53,739 nt of DNA from CAZIVE01 sp964542435 (lineage in GTDB: Bacteria > Bacteroidota > Bacteroidia > Bacteroidales > Tannerellaceae), in the NCBI GenBank assembly GCA_964542435.1, contig CAZIVE010000003.1:1-53739 (forward strand), in the 5' to 3' direction. Below the pieces are notes generated by a model. The model was not told the DNA's origin and did no database searches. It worked only from the letters and a program-made list of their open reading frames with translations. Made by a program: the position numbers and the translations under genes. Each line of letters begins with the position of its first letter. Within the stretch, counting starts at the first letter, position 1. This document shows positions 15,777 to 23,232 of the stretch, in pieces.

Positions 15777-16796
15777 TCAAACCTCCTTCCAACATTGCGG
15801 GTCAGGCGCATAAAAATTGTGCGTGTATCCATAAGCCACAGCCGGACAACCGCGACAGAACCTCAGTAATTCACACTTTGAACATTTCTCGAACTTTTCA
15901 TACTGACGATAAACGTCCATCTTTTTCCCCTTATATATATGGTATAGCCGCTCGCGAAAGACGTTTCCGACAGGACTGACAAATCTGCGGCAAGCCATCA
16001 CTTCGCCTGTCGGGATGATTGTCATGTGACAGTTGGCGCAGTTGCATCCGTCGTAAATAACCTCTTTGTCTGCATCTTCAGGAATCTTGAACAACCCTTT
16101 TTCGTAGAGGAAAAGCGTCCACAGATGATCTTTGAGGTTGAATGTCGTGTCACTGTCTTTATACTGTTCGAACTTTTGCCATATCTTTCCTAGAAAATCA
16201 CGATATTCCAACGGTTCGATATGTGTACTTTTCTCGAAACTGGTCGGGCAATATCTTGCAAAAGCAAATAAATCCGCATGCTTGGAGACGATTAGGTCGA
16301 TAATATCGGGTATTTCGTTGATATTTGTTCCGGAGACAGTGGTCATGATGGCGCAGCGAATGCCTGCCCGACGAATTACGTCTATCTTTTCGATGGTCGT
16401 ATCAAAAGAACCGGGTTTGCGGATGCTGTCATGTGTCTCGCGCATTCCGTCGATCGAAAGCTGGTATTTTTCGCAGCCGAGTTCTTTAAGACGATGACAA
16501 ACCTCATCAGTCAGATGAAAAGGATTGCCGAGAATGGTAAATGGAATATTTCGATCCTTCAACAGCTCGAGAATCTCCCAAAAATGGCTGTGAAGAATCG
16601 GATCGCCGCCGGTTACATAAAAATAGGGCAGACGTTCCATCTTGCTGCACATCTCTTCACAGTTGTCCAAGACTAGCTTCGCCTTTTCAAGAGACATCTC
16701 CACTAGTTTGGGATGACCTTCTGAAAAGATGTAACAGTGTTCACAACGCTGGTCGCAGCTATCGGTGATATGCCATTGGAAAGCAAAATACTCCAT
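15777..16796 (-). CDS. Radical SAM/SPASM enzyme, probable maturase of the ACGX-repeat peptide
   Basis: A 339-residue protein. CDQRCEHC near residue 14 is the CX3CX2C site for the radical SAM cluster, and GGDP near residue 64 fits the SAM-binding motif. The C-terminal half has the cysteine-rich SPASM region (CNCANC, MACRR, CSKCELLRFCRGCPA, and a final Cys in DPQCW), which would bind auxiliary iron-sulfur clusters. This architecture is typical of peptide-modifying enzymes that install thioether or carbon-carbon cross-links. The next gene upstream encodes a small peptide of repeated ACGS/ACGA units. I recall a protein family named for radical SAM/SPASM proteins of an ACGX system, which this pairing fits; a model search should confirm it. 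Confidence 0.85.
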   Translation of the reverse strand: MEYFAFQWHITDSCDQRCEHCYIFSEGHPKLVEMSLEKAKLVLDNCEEMCSKMERLPYFYVTGGDPILHSHFWEILELLKDRNIPFTILGNPFHLTDEVCHRLKELGCEKYQLSIDGMRETHDSIRKPGSFDTTIEKIDVIRRAGIRCAIMTTVSGTNINEIPDIIDLIVSKHADLFAFARYCPTSFEKSTHIEPLEYRDFLGKIWQKFEQYKDSDTTFNLKDHLWTLFLYEKGLFKIPEDADKEVIYDGCNCANCHMTIIPTGEVMACRRFVSPVGNVFRERLYHIYKGKKMDVYRQYEKFEKCSKCELLRFCRGCPAVAYGYTHNFYAPDPQCWKEV

Positions 16797-16967
16797 GTAT
16801 ATTTAACTTTAAATGATTCTTGATTTCGTGATATCGGCAACCGTCATGATTAGCCAATGAGCCAATCGTTGCTGGTCGTTTTCAATGATATGTTTGTAAA
16901 GATTCAGTAGGATGACAAAGATGTGTAGATGCGAATGAGCCTCTTTCAATAGCAGATATGAGATAAA

Positions 16968-17000
16968 TACATTTCGGCAGAAATGTTCTGCCGAAATGTA
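16968..17000 (-). terminator. Strong hairpin between RiPP precursor and maturase genes
   Basis: A perfect 15-bp stem (tacatttcggcagaa with ttctgccgaaatgta) with a 3-nt loop, 20 bp after the precursor stop on the minus strand and followed by a T-rich but interrupted tail. It may be a leaky terminator or a 3' stabiliser that keeps precursor mRNA above maturase mRNA. The following 170 bp to the maturase start hold no other gene. Confidence 0.65.
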
Positions 17001-17020
17001 TGTTTCAAGACAGTGTTGTC

Positions 17021-17206
17021 TTATTTCTCACCTGCTCCGCAAGCCGATCCGCAAGCTGCGGGTTTCGGTTCGGGCTTCTTGTCGTCACCGGCGCCACAAG
17101 CTGATCCACATGCGCCACTCGGAGTCTTCTGGTCGTCACCTGCACAAAGATAACTCTGTGCACTTCTGCGTGCGGAATAAATGCCGCTCATAGAAATTCT
17201 TTTCAT
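17021..17206 (-). CDS. Cys-rich ACGX-repeat peptide, probable RiPP precursor
   Basis: A 61-residue peptide. Residues 1-30 are basic and then neutral (MKRISMSGIYSARRS...) and resemble a leader. The remainder contains two copies of ACGSACGAG (four ACGX units) separated by a charged DDKKPEPKPA linker, and ends GEK. There are five cysteines in total. Start ATG 17206 is preceded by aagg, and a good promoter lies at complement 17278-17308. It is immediately upstream of, and codirectional with, a radical SAM/SPASM gene, the normal order of precursor and maturase. The repeated Cys-Gly-Ser/Ala units suggest several equivalent modification sites, perhaps thioethers; that is inference. No known mature product is recognised. 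Confidence 0.8.
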   Translation of the reverse strand: MKRISMSGIYSARRSAQSYLCAGDDQKTPSGACGSACGAGDDKKPEPKPAACGSACGAGEK

Positions 17207-17277
17207 CCTTTTAAAATTTAATAGTTCACAGTTGGATTTTCAAATACACTTCACTTGAACAGTCCTTCTTTCTTTTG

Positions 17278-17308
17278 CAAATATAAAAGAATAAATGACC
17301 TGTGCCAA
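17278..17308 (-). promoter_or_regulatory. Promoter of the ACGX RiPP operon
   Basis: On the minus strand, TATATTTG (17278-17285) fits the -7 consensus. TTGG (17305-17308) lies 19-20 nt upstream as a near match to -33 TTTG. Confidence 0.6.
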
Positions 17309-17323
17309 GAACTTAACAATTCA

Positions 17324-17484
17324 TTACTTAGTAACCTTTTTCTCGCTTTTGCAGAAAGACAATACGTTAGCATGACAAAGATTTTTGAAAATTTTTTCCG
17401 TAGATTTTTATCTCCATTGTTTCCTGCAAGGAGAACAGAATAGTAAAAATAAATCACTAACTTCGCATTCGTAAGTCAGTAACC
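17324..17484. promoter_or_regulatory. Two candidate HxlR operator-like sites between RiPP operon and hxlR
   Basis: TTACTTAGTAACC at 17324-17336 contains an 11-bp palindrome. GTAAGTCAGTAACC at 17471-17484 shares AGTAACC and a GTAA half-site. HxlR/DUF24 regulators commonly bind sites built from GTAAGT/GTAAC halves. One site lies just upstream of the RiPP promoter and the other just upstream of hxlR. Weak evidence without a larger alignment. Confidence 0.35.
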
Positions 17485-17555
17485 AAATAAAAGCTTCATG
17501 TTATATGGATTGCATTACTGATCTACTTTTTCCGATTCATTCAAACGATTAAGCT

Positions 17556-17936
17556 ATGCTAAAGAAAGAAGATAAAAACTCCATCATTGAGATTTGTCCG
17601 GTCCGCAACGTGATTTCCAGATTCGGGGACAAGTGGTCTTTGCTGGTCCTGCTGATTCTGAGTGAACACGACACAGTCCGCTTCAACGAACTCTGTAAGA
17701 TGATTCCTGATGTTTCTTCGCGTGTGCTGTCAGGAACGCTCAAGATGTTGGAGGCGGATGGACTTGTCTCTCGTAAAGTTTATCCTGTCGTTCCTCCGAA
17801 GGTGGAATATCGTCTTACTGATATTGGAAAATCGTTGGTGCCGTTTATCACACAACTTACAGATTGGGCAAGGACCAACATGAAAACCATCATTGCCCAT
17901 AGAAACATCTATAACAAAGACAATGGCGAAATTTAA
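17556..17936 (+). CDS. HxlR/DUF24-family winged-helix transcriptional regulator
   Basis: A 126-residue protein. CPVRNVISRFGDKWSLLVLL is the family hallmark: a conserved cysteine (residue about 15) followed by the first helix. RFNELCKMIPDVSSRVLSGTLKMLEADGLVSR forms the helix-turn-helix, and VEYRLTDIGKSL forms the wing. Family members often sense quinones, aldehydes or oxidants through the N-terminal cysteine and repress nearby oxidoreductase genes. This one diverges from the RiPP operon that contains an MDR quinone-reductase-like gene, so local control is plausible. It may also repress itself. Direct evidence is limited to the operator-like sites at 17324-17484. Confidence 0.9.
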   Translation: MLKKEDKNSIIEICPVRNVISRFGDKWSLLVLLILSEHDTVRFNELCKMIPDVSSRVLSGTLKMLEADGLVSRKVYPVVPPKVEYRLTDIGKSLVPFITQLTDWARTNMKTIIAHRNIYNKDNGEI

Positions 17937-17998
17937 GATTCCATCGTTCGTTACGCAATTCCTTCTTAATCGATTAGCTCTATAGAATAATTAAGCGT

Positions 17999-19021
17999 AT
18001 GATAAGATATTGGATAACGATTCTTGCGCTTTCTGTGGTAACTCTGGCGGCTCAAGCGCAATATCGGATTGACATTTTGGGCGACCGCTATCAATGCCGC
18101 ACTATCTATATGCCCAATGACTATGATGGACGTGTGGTTTGTACCTTAATAAAGAAGCCGCAAACGGCAGGAATCCACAAGGCCGTGCTGTATATTCACG
18201 GTTATGATGATTATTTCTTCCAGAAGGAGCTTGGCGATAGCATCGTGGCTCATGGCTACAATTTCTATGCGCTGGACCTTAGAAAATACGGTCGCTCCAT
18301 TCTGCCTCATCAGGATCCGTTCTTCTGCAAGAGTCTCAATGAATACTTTGCCGACATCGACACGGCGCTTGCCGTGATGCAAAGCGAAGGGAACAGCCGG
18401 ATTCTCCTGATGGCTCATTCCACCGGCGGACTGATTACACCGCTTTATCTGCGCAGCAAGTCGAAGCATGCCTCGTGTGTGAAGGCGCTGATACTGAATA
18501 GTCCGTTTCTCGAATGGAACTTCGGCTGGTTCATGAAGAAGATCGTGATGCCTGTGGTCAGTTTCATCGGCAAGTTCTTCCCAAATCTGGTTGTTGACAA
18601 TTCAAGAGATGCGATTTATTCGCACAGTCTTTTGAAAAAGGCTCATGGCGAATGGGAATACGACACCACGAAGAAAATGGAATTCGGACATCCGAAGAAA
18701 GCCGGTTGGATTCATGCGATAGAGACAGGACAGCGGGAAGTGCAAACCATCGTCTGGCTCAAATGTCCGGTTCTCGTCATGTCGTCTGACAAATCTATTC
18801 GGGATTATAAAGGTTGGAGCGAAGAGCTTCGCCATGCAGATATCGTGTTGAATCGTGACGATATACAGAAATTCGGAGCTAGATTAGGAAGCAACGTAAC
18901 ACGAAAAAATATACATGGCGGAATGCATGATCTCTTTCTTTCGCCGCATCCGGCAAGGGATATCGCTTACCAGACTACGTTCAACTGGATGCGTTTACTT
19001 GAACTCGTCCCAGAGAGATGA
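17999..19021 (+). CDS. Secreted alpha/beta hydrolase (serine aminopeptidase S33/lysophospholipase-like)
   Basis: A 340-residue protein with an N-terminal signal sequence (hydrophobic run to residue about 18, then AQAQY). The hydrolase fold is clear: VLYIHGYDDYFF gives the oxyanion-hole strand, MAHSTGG holds the nucleophilic serine (about residue 142), VLVMSSDKSIRD carries a candidate acid, and GGMHDLFLS supplies the catalytic histidine. The closest family is the S33 aminopeptidase/monoacylglycerol lipase group, but the substrate cannot be named. Its end overlaps the convergent plsC gene by 27 bp, so it is probably transcribed alone and shares the 3' region with the opposite gene. Confidence 0.8.
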   Translation: MIRYWITILALSVVTLAAQAQYRIDILGDRYQCRTIYMPNDYDGRVVCTLIKKPQTAGIHKAVLYIHGYDDYFFQKELGDSIVAHGYNFYALDLRKYGRSILPHQDPFFCKSLNEYFADIDTALAVMQSEGNSRILLMAHSTGGLITPLYLRSKSKHASCVKALILNSPFLEWNFGWFMKKIVMPVVSFIGKFFPNLVVDNSRDAIYSHSLLKKAHGEWEYDTTKKMEFGHPKKAGWIHAIETGQREVQTIVWLKCPVLVMSSDKSIRDYKGWSEELRHADIVLNRDDIQKFGARLGSNVTRKNIHGGMHDLFLSPHPARDIAYQTTFNWMRLLELVPER

Positions 19022-19732
19022 ACCGATAATGGAACGCGTGGCGTTGGCAAAATCCTGCAACTCGTTGTGCGTGACGATGAGGCTTTCTGTCGGAACGGCT
19101 GGATGAATGACCATCTCCATCAAACCCGGATGTACATTGATGGAACCGATGGGAAGTACATGGAAAGGTCCGTTGAGCGTAATGGGCAGAATCGAGATAT
19201 GCTGATCTAGCGCCATTTGATAGGCTCCTTTCTTGAAACGGCGCATCTTCCCGTCTCGTGTTCGAGAACCTTCGGGGAAAATCACGATGGAAGCGCCTTT
19301 ACGGATGGCCTTTTCAGCTCCGATTACGCTTAATGCGGCCGTTTTGGGTGAGGAATTATCTACGAAGATGAATCCAGCTGCTCTGCAGGCTGCACCTACA
19401 AAAGGAATCTTCCCGATACCTCGTTTCATCATCCATTTGATGGGAACGCCCAGAAAACCGTATATGAGAAAGATGTCAAAAGCGCCTTGGTGATTAGCAA
19501 TGAAGATATACGACTGATTTTTATGGATGTTCTCCTTCCCTTTGATGCGGACACGGCAAAATGAAAGATAACAGGCCAGCCGCGACCAGATCATTCCGGG
19601 ATAATAGGAAAAGATGCGCTCGCCTCCTAAGAGACAACCTACAATAGTCACTACGGCTGTAAGCAGAGTGAGAATGGCGAATATCGGCACGAATAGAAGC
19701 CAATAGTATATGAGATAGAGGAGTCGTAGCAT
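18995..19732 (-). CDS. plsC: 1-acyl-sn-glycerol-3-phosphate acyltransferase
   Basis: A 245-residue membrane protein. Two hydrophobic segments occupy roughly residues 1-40. NHQGAFD carries the catalytic HX4D motif, FPEGSRTRDG the acceptor-binding motif, and the later SILPITL motif is present. PlsC adds the second acyl chain to lysophosphatidate to make phosphatidate in phospholipid synthesis on the cytoplasmic face of the inner membrane. Together with glsA and the acyltransferase at 45390-46553 it is one of three PlsC-like enzymes in this window; this one is closest to canonical PlsC. A -7 box lies at complement 19755-19762. Confidence 0.88.
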   Translation of the reverse strand: MLRLLYLIYYWLLFVPIFAILTLLTAVVTIVGCLLGGERIFSYYPGMIWSRLACYLSFCRVRIKGKENIHKNQSYIFIANHQGAFDIFLIYGFLGVPIKWMMKRGIGKIPFVGAACRAAGFIFVDNSSPKTAALSVIGAEKAIRKGASIVIFPEGSRTRDGKMRRFKKGAYQMALDQHISILPITLNGPFHVLPIGSINVHPGLMEMVIHPAVPTESLIVTHNELQDFANATRSIIGSSLWDEFK

Positions 19733-19754
19733 TAAGAATTCCTATTTATAAACA

Positions 19755-19762
19755 CAAATATA
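19755..19762 (-). promoter_or_regulatory. -7 box of plsC
   Basis: TATATTTG on the minus strand, giving a leader of about 16 nt to ATG 19732. Confidence 0.5.
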
Positions 19763-19877
19763 GATGCTATTTTCAATTGGTTTGCATTTTTTCCACTAAA
19801 ATATTTTACCAATCGCGTAATTATTGCTTTATTTGCGGAAAGAAAAAACAAGGAAAAGAATAAAAACATCTATAACC

Positions 19878-20054
19878 ATGAACAGTTTAAAAAAGAATTT
19901 GGGAATCTTCGTACTTCTGATTGGAGTATTGGTATTGGTTTATGCATATTTCCAGGGAGTAAGTGCTTCTTACGACACTGTCTTACTGACTGGACTTGGC
20001 CTGATCATCGTTGGATACCTGGCTCATATCTTCCTCAATAAGAAATACGAATAA
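19878..20054 (+). CDS. Small membrane protein with two predicted transmembrane helices
   Basis: A 58-residue protein. Residues about 9-25 (FVLLIGVLVLVYAYF) and 34-51 (TVLLTGLGLIIVGYLAHIF) are hydrophobic helices, with a short polar connection and a basic C-terminus (NKKYE). Such two-helix proteins are common next to stress genes, and this one precedes hsp20 by about 240 bp. No family is recognised with confidence. The ATG at 19878 is preferred over the in-frame start at 19824, whose extension is highly basic and poorly plausible. A terminator follows at 20081-20118, so it is not in the hsp20 transcript. Confidence 0.7.
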   Translation: MNSLKKNLGIFVLLIGVLVLVYAYFQGVSASYDTVLLTGLGLIIVGYLAHIFLNKKYE

Positions 20055-20080
20055 GATAACCTAATCATTTAAGATTTATC

Positions 20081-20118
20081 AAAGGAGGATGTATCTATGC
20101 AGATGCGTCCTCCTTTTT
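20081..20118 (+). terminator. Terminator after the small membrane protein gene
   Basis: An 11-bp stem with one wobble (aaaggaggatg with cgtcctccttt) followed by TTTTT. Confidence 0.8.
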
Positions 20119-20290
20119 GTGCCTTTTTGTCAATATTTGTGTCAAATTTTCCTCTTAGGGCGGTCATATTGCTTCCTAAATGATCCTAAAAGTGCCTGGT
20201 ACGGCATTTGATAGTATATAAGCGGATTCGGGAATCGAAAGAAACCTGAATACAAGAATACGTCTAACATTAAAATAGGAGGATTTTATT

Positions 20291-20719
20291 ATGATACCTG
20301 CAAGAAGATCACAAAATTGGTTACCAGGAATCTTTAATGATTTCTTTGGAAATGAATGGATGGAAAAGGCGAACTCCAATGCGCCTGCTATCAACATCAT
20401 GGAAACCAACCACGAATACAAGGTCGAAGTGGCTGCTCCGGGTTTGACGAAGGATGACTTCTCTGTTAAGCTGGACGATGACAACGAACTGACTATTTCG
20501 ATGGAAAAGAAACATGAACAGAAAAACGAGGAGAATCATGGACGTTATCTGCGCCGCGAGTTTTCTTACTCACAGTTCCAACAGAACATGATACTTCCCG
20601 ATAACGTAGATAAAAACAAAATAGAAGCGAAGGTTGAACACGGCGTTCTCACCGTCAATATCCCGAAAAAGGAGGTTGTCCCTGAGAAAAGCAGTGCTAA
20701 ACAAATAGAGATTAAGTAA
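20291..20719 (+). CDS. Small heat shock protein (Hsp20/alpha-crystallin family)
   Basis: A 142-residue protein. An N-terminal arm (SQNWLPGIFNDFFG) precedes the alpha-crystallin domain at about residues 30-130: YKVEVAAPGLTKDDFSVKLDDD, LRREFSYSQFQQNMILPDNV, and the hallmark AKVEHGVLTVNIPKK near the C-terminus. These proteins form oligomers that hold unfolding proteins for refolding by DnaK and ClpB. The gene has an unusually strong Shine-Dalgarno sequence for this phylum (aggagg, about 8 nt before the ATG), which suggests high or conditional translation. It is monocistronic, with a clear terminator at 20740-20771. Confidence 0.93.
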   Translation: MIPARRSQNWLPGIFNDFFGNEWMEKANSNAPAINIMETNHEYKVEVAAPGLTKDDFSVKLDDDNELTISMEKKHEQKNEENHGRYLRREFSYSQFQQNMILPDNVDKNKIEAKVEHGVLTVNIPKKEVVPEKSSAKQIEIK

Positions 20720-20739
20720 TGCATATCACACATTAGGAG

Positions 20740-20771
20740 AAAGCGTAGCTCGTGAGAGCTGCGCTTTTTTT
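20740..20771 (+). terminator. Terminator of hsp20
   Basis: A hairpin, aaagcgtagctc with gagctgcgctt (one wobble), followed by a seven-T run. Confidence 0.9.
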
Positions 20772-20804
20772 ATACATCTATTATATGGACTTCGGATAAT
20801 TGCG

Positions 20805-20812
20805 TAACTTTG
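20805..20812 (+). promoter_or_regulatory. -7 box of nagA-nagB
   Basis: TAACTTTG fits TAnnTTTG. The predicted leader is about 60 nt to ATG 20878, and the box excludes most of the longer upstream frame. Confidence 0.5.
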
Positions 20813-20877
20813 TATGAAGAAAGCGCTTGATTCATAACCACAACGTTTTTCGTCATTCTAATCGAAATACTCATATC

Positions 20878-22089
20878 ATGAACGGACATTTCATCATTGT
20901 ACATGCGTCAATCGTTCTTCCCGAGCGAATCATCCCCGATGGTTTCGTGGTCGTGGAGGAGGGAAGAATCAAACAATTCGGTTCGGGTAACTTCCCTGCG
21001 GGCGAAGGTGAGAAGATTATCGATGTGGAAGGGGCATATGTCGCACCTGGATTTATCGACATGCATTCTCATGGTGCCGGCGGATTTGATTTCATGGATA
21101 ATACCGTCGAGGCGTATCTGGGTGCGGCTCGGATGCATGCTATCCACGGAACGACTTCGCTCTTTCCAACGACCCTCGCCGGAACGAACGAGGAACTGCT
21201 CGACACGTTCGATGCTTATAAGGAGGCGAAGCCTTTGAACAAGCAGGGCGCAGCTTTTATGGGTCTGCATCTCGAAGGCCCCTATTTTTCATACGAACAA
21301 CGCGGTGCGCAGGATCCGAAATACTTGAGGAATCCGCAGCCGAAGGAATATGAGATGATTTTGGCTTCGTGTGACGAGATCCGCCGTTGGAGCATCGCTC
21401 CGGAACTTCCGGGCGCACTGGCTTTTGGCAAACGACTTGCAGAGCGCGGCATCCTTCCCTCTATTGCGCATACCAATGCGACTTACGAGGAAGCACTTGC
21501 CGCTTATCAGTCCGGATTTACGCACATCACGCATCTCTATTCCTGCATGTCCACCGTGACGCGGCGGAATGCTTTTCGATATGCCGGTGTTATCGAAGCA
21601 GCTTGGCTTATTGACGGGATGACTGTCGAACTGATCGCCGACGGTGTGCATCTTCCCAAACCGTTGCTTCAGCTGGCTTTCAAACTCAAGGGACCAAAGA
21701 AGACGGCGCTTTGCACTGATTCGATGCGGGCTGCCGGAATGCCCGACGGCGATTCCATCCTCGGAAGTCTGAAAAACGGTCAACCGGTGATTGTGGAAGA
21801 TGGCGTGGCCAAGCTTCCCGATCGCAGTGCCTTTGCCGGAAGTGTAGCCACAACAGACCGATTGGTCCGTACGATGGTGCATATCGCTGAGATTCCGTTG
21901 ACCGATGCTGTCCGCATGATGACGCTCACGCCTGCGGAGATCATGAAGATCGATAAGCAGAAAGGCTCCATCGAAGTCGGAAAAGATGCCGATCTCGTCG
22001 TTTTTAATCCGAACATTGACATTCGCTACACTGTTATCGGTGGAAACATAATCTATTCAAAACAACAAGAAAATGGAAAAGAAATATAA
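20878..22089 (+). CDS. nagA: N-acetylglucosamine-6-phosphate deacetylase
   Basis: A 403-residue amidohydrolase-fold enzyme that removes acetate from N-acetylglucosamine 6-phosphate, giving glucosamine 6-phosphate for NagB. Metal-binding and catalytic segments are visible: GFIDMHSHGAGGFDF near residue 55, GLHLEGPYF in the middle, SIAHTNATYEEA, HITHLYSCM, and LCTDSMRAAGMPDG with the catalytic Asp. The C-terminal sandwich segment (GSIEVGKDADLVVFN) is typical. The gene overlaps nagB by 17 bp, so the two are probably translated together. The product feeds amino sugars, for example from peptidoglycan or mucin, into glycolysis. ATG 20878 (MNGHFII) fits the family start. Confidence 0.94.
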   Translation: MNGHFIIVHASIVLPERIIPDGFVVVEEGRIKQFGSGNFPAGEGEKIIDVEGAYVAPGFIDMHSHGAGGFDFMDNTVEAYLGAARMHAIHGTTSLFPTTLAGTNEELLDTFDAYKEAKPLNKQGAAFMGLHLEGPYFSYEQRGAQDPKYLRNPQPKEYEMILASCDEIRRWSIAPELPGALAFGKRLAERGILPSIAHTNATYEEALAAYQSGFTHITHLYSCMSTVTRRNAFRYAGVIEAAWLIDGMTVELIADGVHLPKPLLQLAFKLKGPKKTALCTDSMRAAGMPDGDSILGSLKNGQPVIVEDGVAKLPDRSAFAGSVATTDRLVRTMVHIAEIPLTDAVRMMTLTPAEIMKIDKQKGSIEVGKDADLVVFNPNIDIRYTVIGGNIIYSKQQENGKEI

Positions 22090-22834
22090 GAAAGACCTTC
22101 TCGACATACGGATTTTTGACACACGTAAAGAGATGGGCAAGGCTGCCGCTGATGATGTGGCCGCCGAGATCAAGACGCTTCTGTCAGAGAAGCCCGAAGT
22201 GAACATGATTTTTGCCGCAGCTCCTTCGCAGAATGAATTTCTCGAAGCATTGGTCGGCCACAAGGAGATTGCCTGGAATCGCATCAACGGATTTCACATG
22301 GATGAATATGTCGGAGTGGACGCCGCCGTTAAACAGAGTTTCGTCCATTTTCTGCACGAAGCAATCTTCGACAAACTTCCTTTCAAGAAGGTTTATTGCC
22401 TGAACGGGAAGAACGAGCCTGAGGCTGAATGTGTGCGCTACTCCAAACTGCTGAAGGAATTCCCCGTGGATATCGTCTGCATGGGCATCGGCGAAAATGG
22501 CCATGTCGCCTTCAACGATCCACCTGTCGCTGACTTCAAGGATCCGAAACTGGTGAAGATTGTCGCGCTTGATCCTGTTTGCCGTGAGCAGCAGGTTCAC
22601 GACGGCTGCTTCGCTACGCTCGACGATGTCTTCACTCATGCTTTCACGCTGACAGTTCCCGCATTGATGTCCGCGAAGTATCTCAACTGCATCGTTCCCG
22701 CTGCTACGAAGGCGCAAGCTGTCGAACGTACCGTCAACGGCCCGATTCGAGAATCCTGTCCCGCGAGCATTCTTCGTGAACAACCGCACGCTGTCCTCTA
22801 TCTCGATAAAGACAGTTCGTCTAAATTATCTTAG
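22073..22834 (+). CDS. nagB: Glucosamine-6-phosphate deaminase
   Basis: A 253-residue enzyme that converts glucosamine 6-phosphate to fructose 6-phosphate and ammonia. NGFHMDEYVGV contains the catalytic Asp region, and CMGIGENGHVAFNDPP is the family signature. AFTLTVPALMSAKYLNCIVP and the terminal VNGPIRESCPASILREQ match the usual C-terminal half. It completes the two-step pathway with nagA, which it overlaps. The family also includes 6-phosphogluconolactonases, but the GENGHVAFND motif and the neighbour decide for NagB. Slightly shorter than the E. coli enzyme (266 residues), as are many Bacteroidetes versions. Confidence 0.93.
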   Translation: MEKKYKKDLLDIRIFDTRKEMGKAAADDVAAEIKTLLSEKPEVNMIFAAAPSQNEFLEALVGHKEIAWNRINGFHMDEYVGVDAAVKQSFVHFLHEAIFDKLPFKKVYCLNGKNEPEAECVRYSKLLKEFPVDIVCMGIGENGHVAFNDPPVADFKDPKLVKIVALDPVCREQQVHDGCFATLDDVFTHAFTLTVPALMSAKYLNCIVPAATKAQAVERTVNGPIRESCPASILREQPHAVLYLDKDSSSKLS

Positions 22835-22842
22835 GGAATCTC

Positions 22843-23165
22843 CTCGATTATTACCCGCAGGGTTGTAGTTGGTAATAATCCACCTCGATTATTATCAAAA
22901 GGCTTCCTATTGGTAATAATTCANNNNNNNNNNNNNNNNNNNNNNNNNNNNNNNNNNNNNNNNNNNNNNNNNNNNNNNNNNNNNNNNNNNNNNNNNNNNN
23001 NNNNNNNNNNNNNNNNNNNNNNNTTCCTATTGGTAATAATTCACCCTGATTATTATCCGCAGGGTTGTAGTTGGTAATAATCTACACCGATTATTACCAA
23101 AAGGTTTCCTATTGGTAATAATTTACCTCGATTATTATCAATAGGCTTCCTATTGGTAATAAATT
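22843..23165. repeat. 41-bp hairpin tandem array, two alternating unit types
   Basis: gattatta begins at 22846, 22887, 23048, 23089 and 23130, steps of 41 bp on each side of the gap. Every unit is an inverted repeat attattacc...ggtaataat. Two forms alternate: one with the loop cgcagggttgtagtt, the other with aaaaggcttcctatt or close variants, so the higher-order period is 82 bp. The sequences on both sides of the gap share the same 20 bp. It fills the space between convergent nagB and cobD. Confidence 0.88.
22924..23023. other. Assembly gap of 100 N inside the 41-bp array
   Basis: Exactly 100 N, again a placeholder. The registers on the two sides differ by 38 modulo 41, so the stated gap length is not the true one unless a unit is irregular. 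Confidence 0.95.
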
Positions 23166-23176
23166 GAGCTGAGGGA

Positions 23177-23208
23177 TCAAAAAAGGCATCCCGAAAAGGA
23201 GATGCCTT
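23177..23208 (-). terminator. Terminator of cobD
   Basis: On the minus strand, aaggcatc pairs with gatgcctt around a 12-nt loop and is followed by a run of T, 25 bp after the cobD stop. Confidence 0.8.
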
Positions 23209-23232
23209 ATTATTTCGATTGAAACATTCAGA

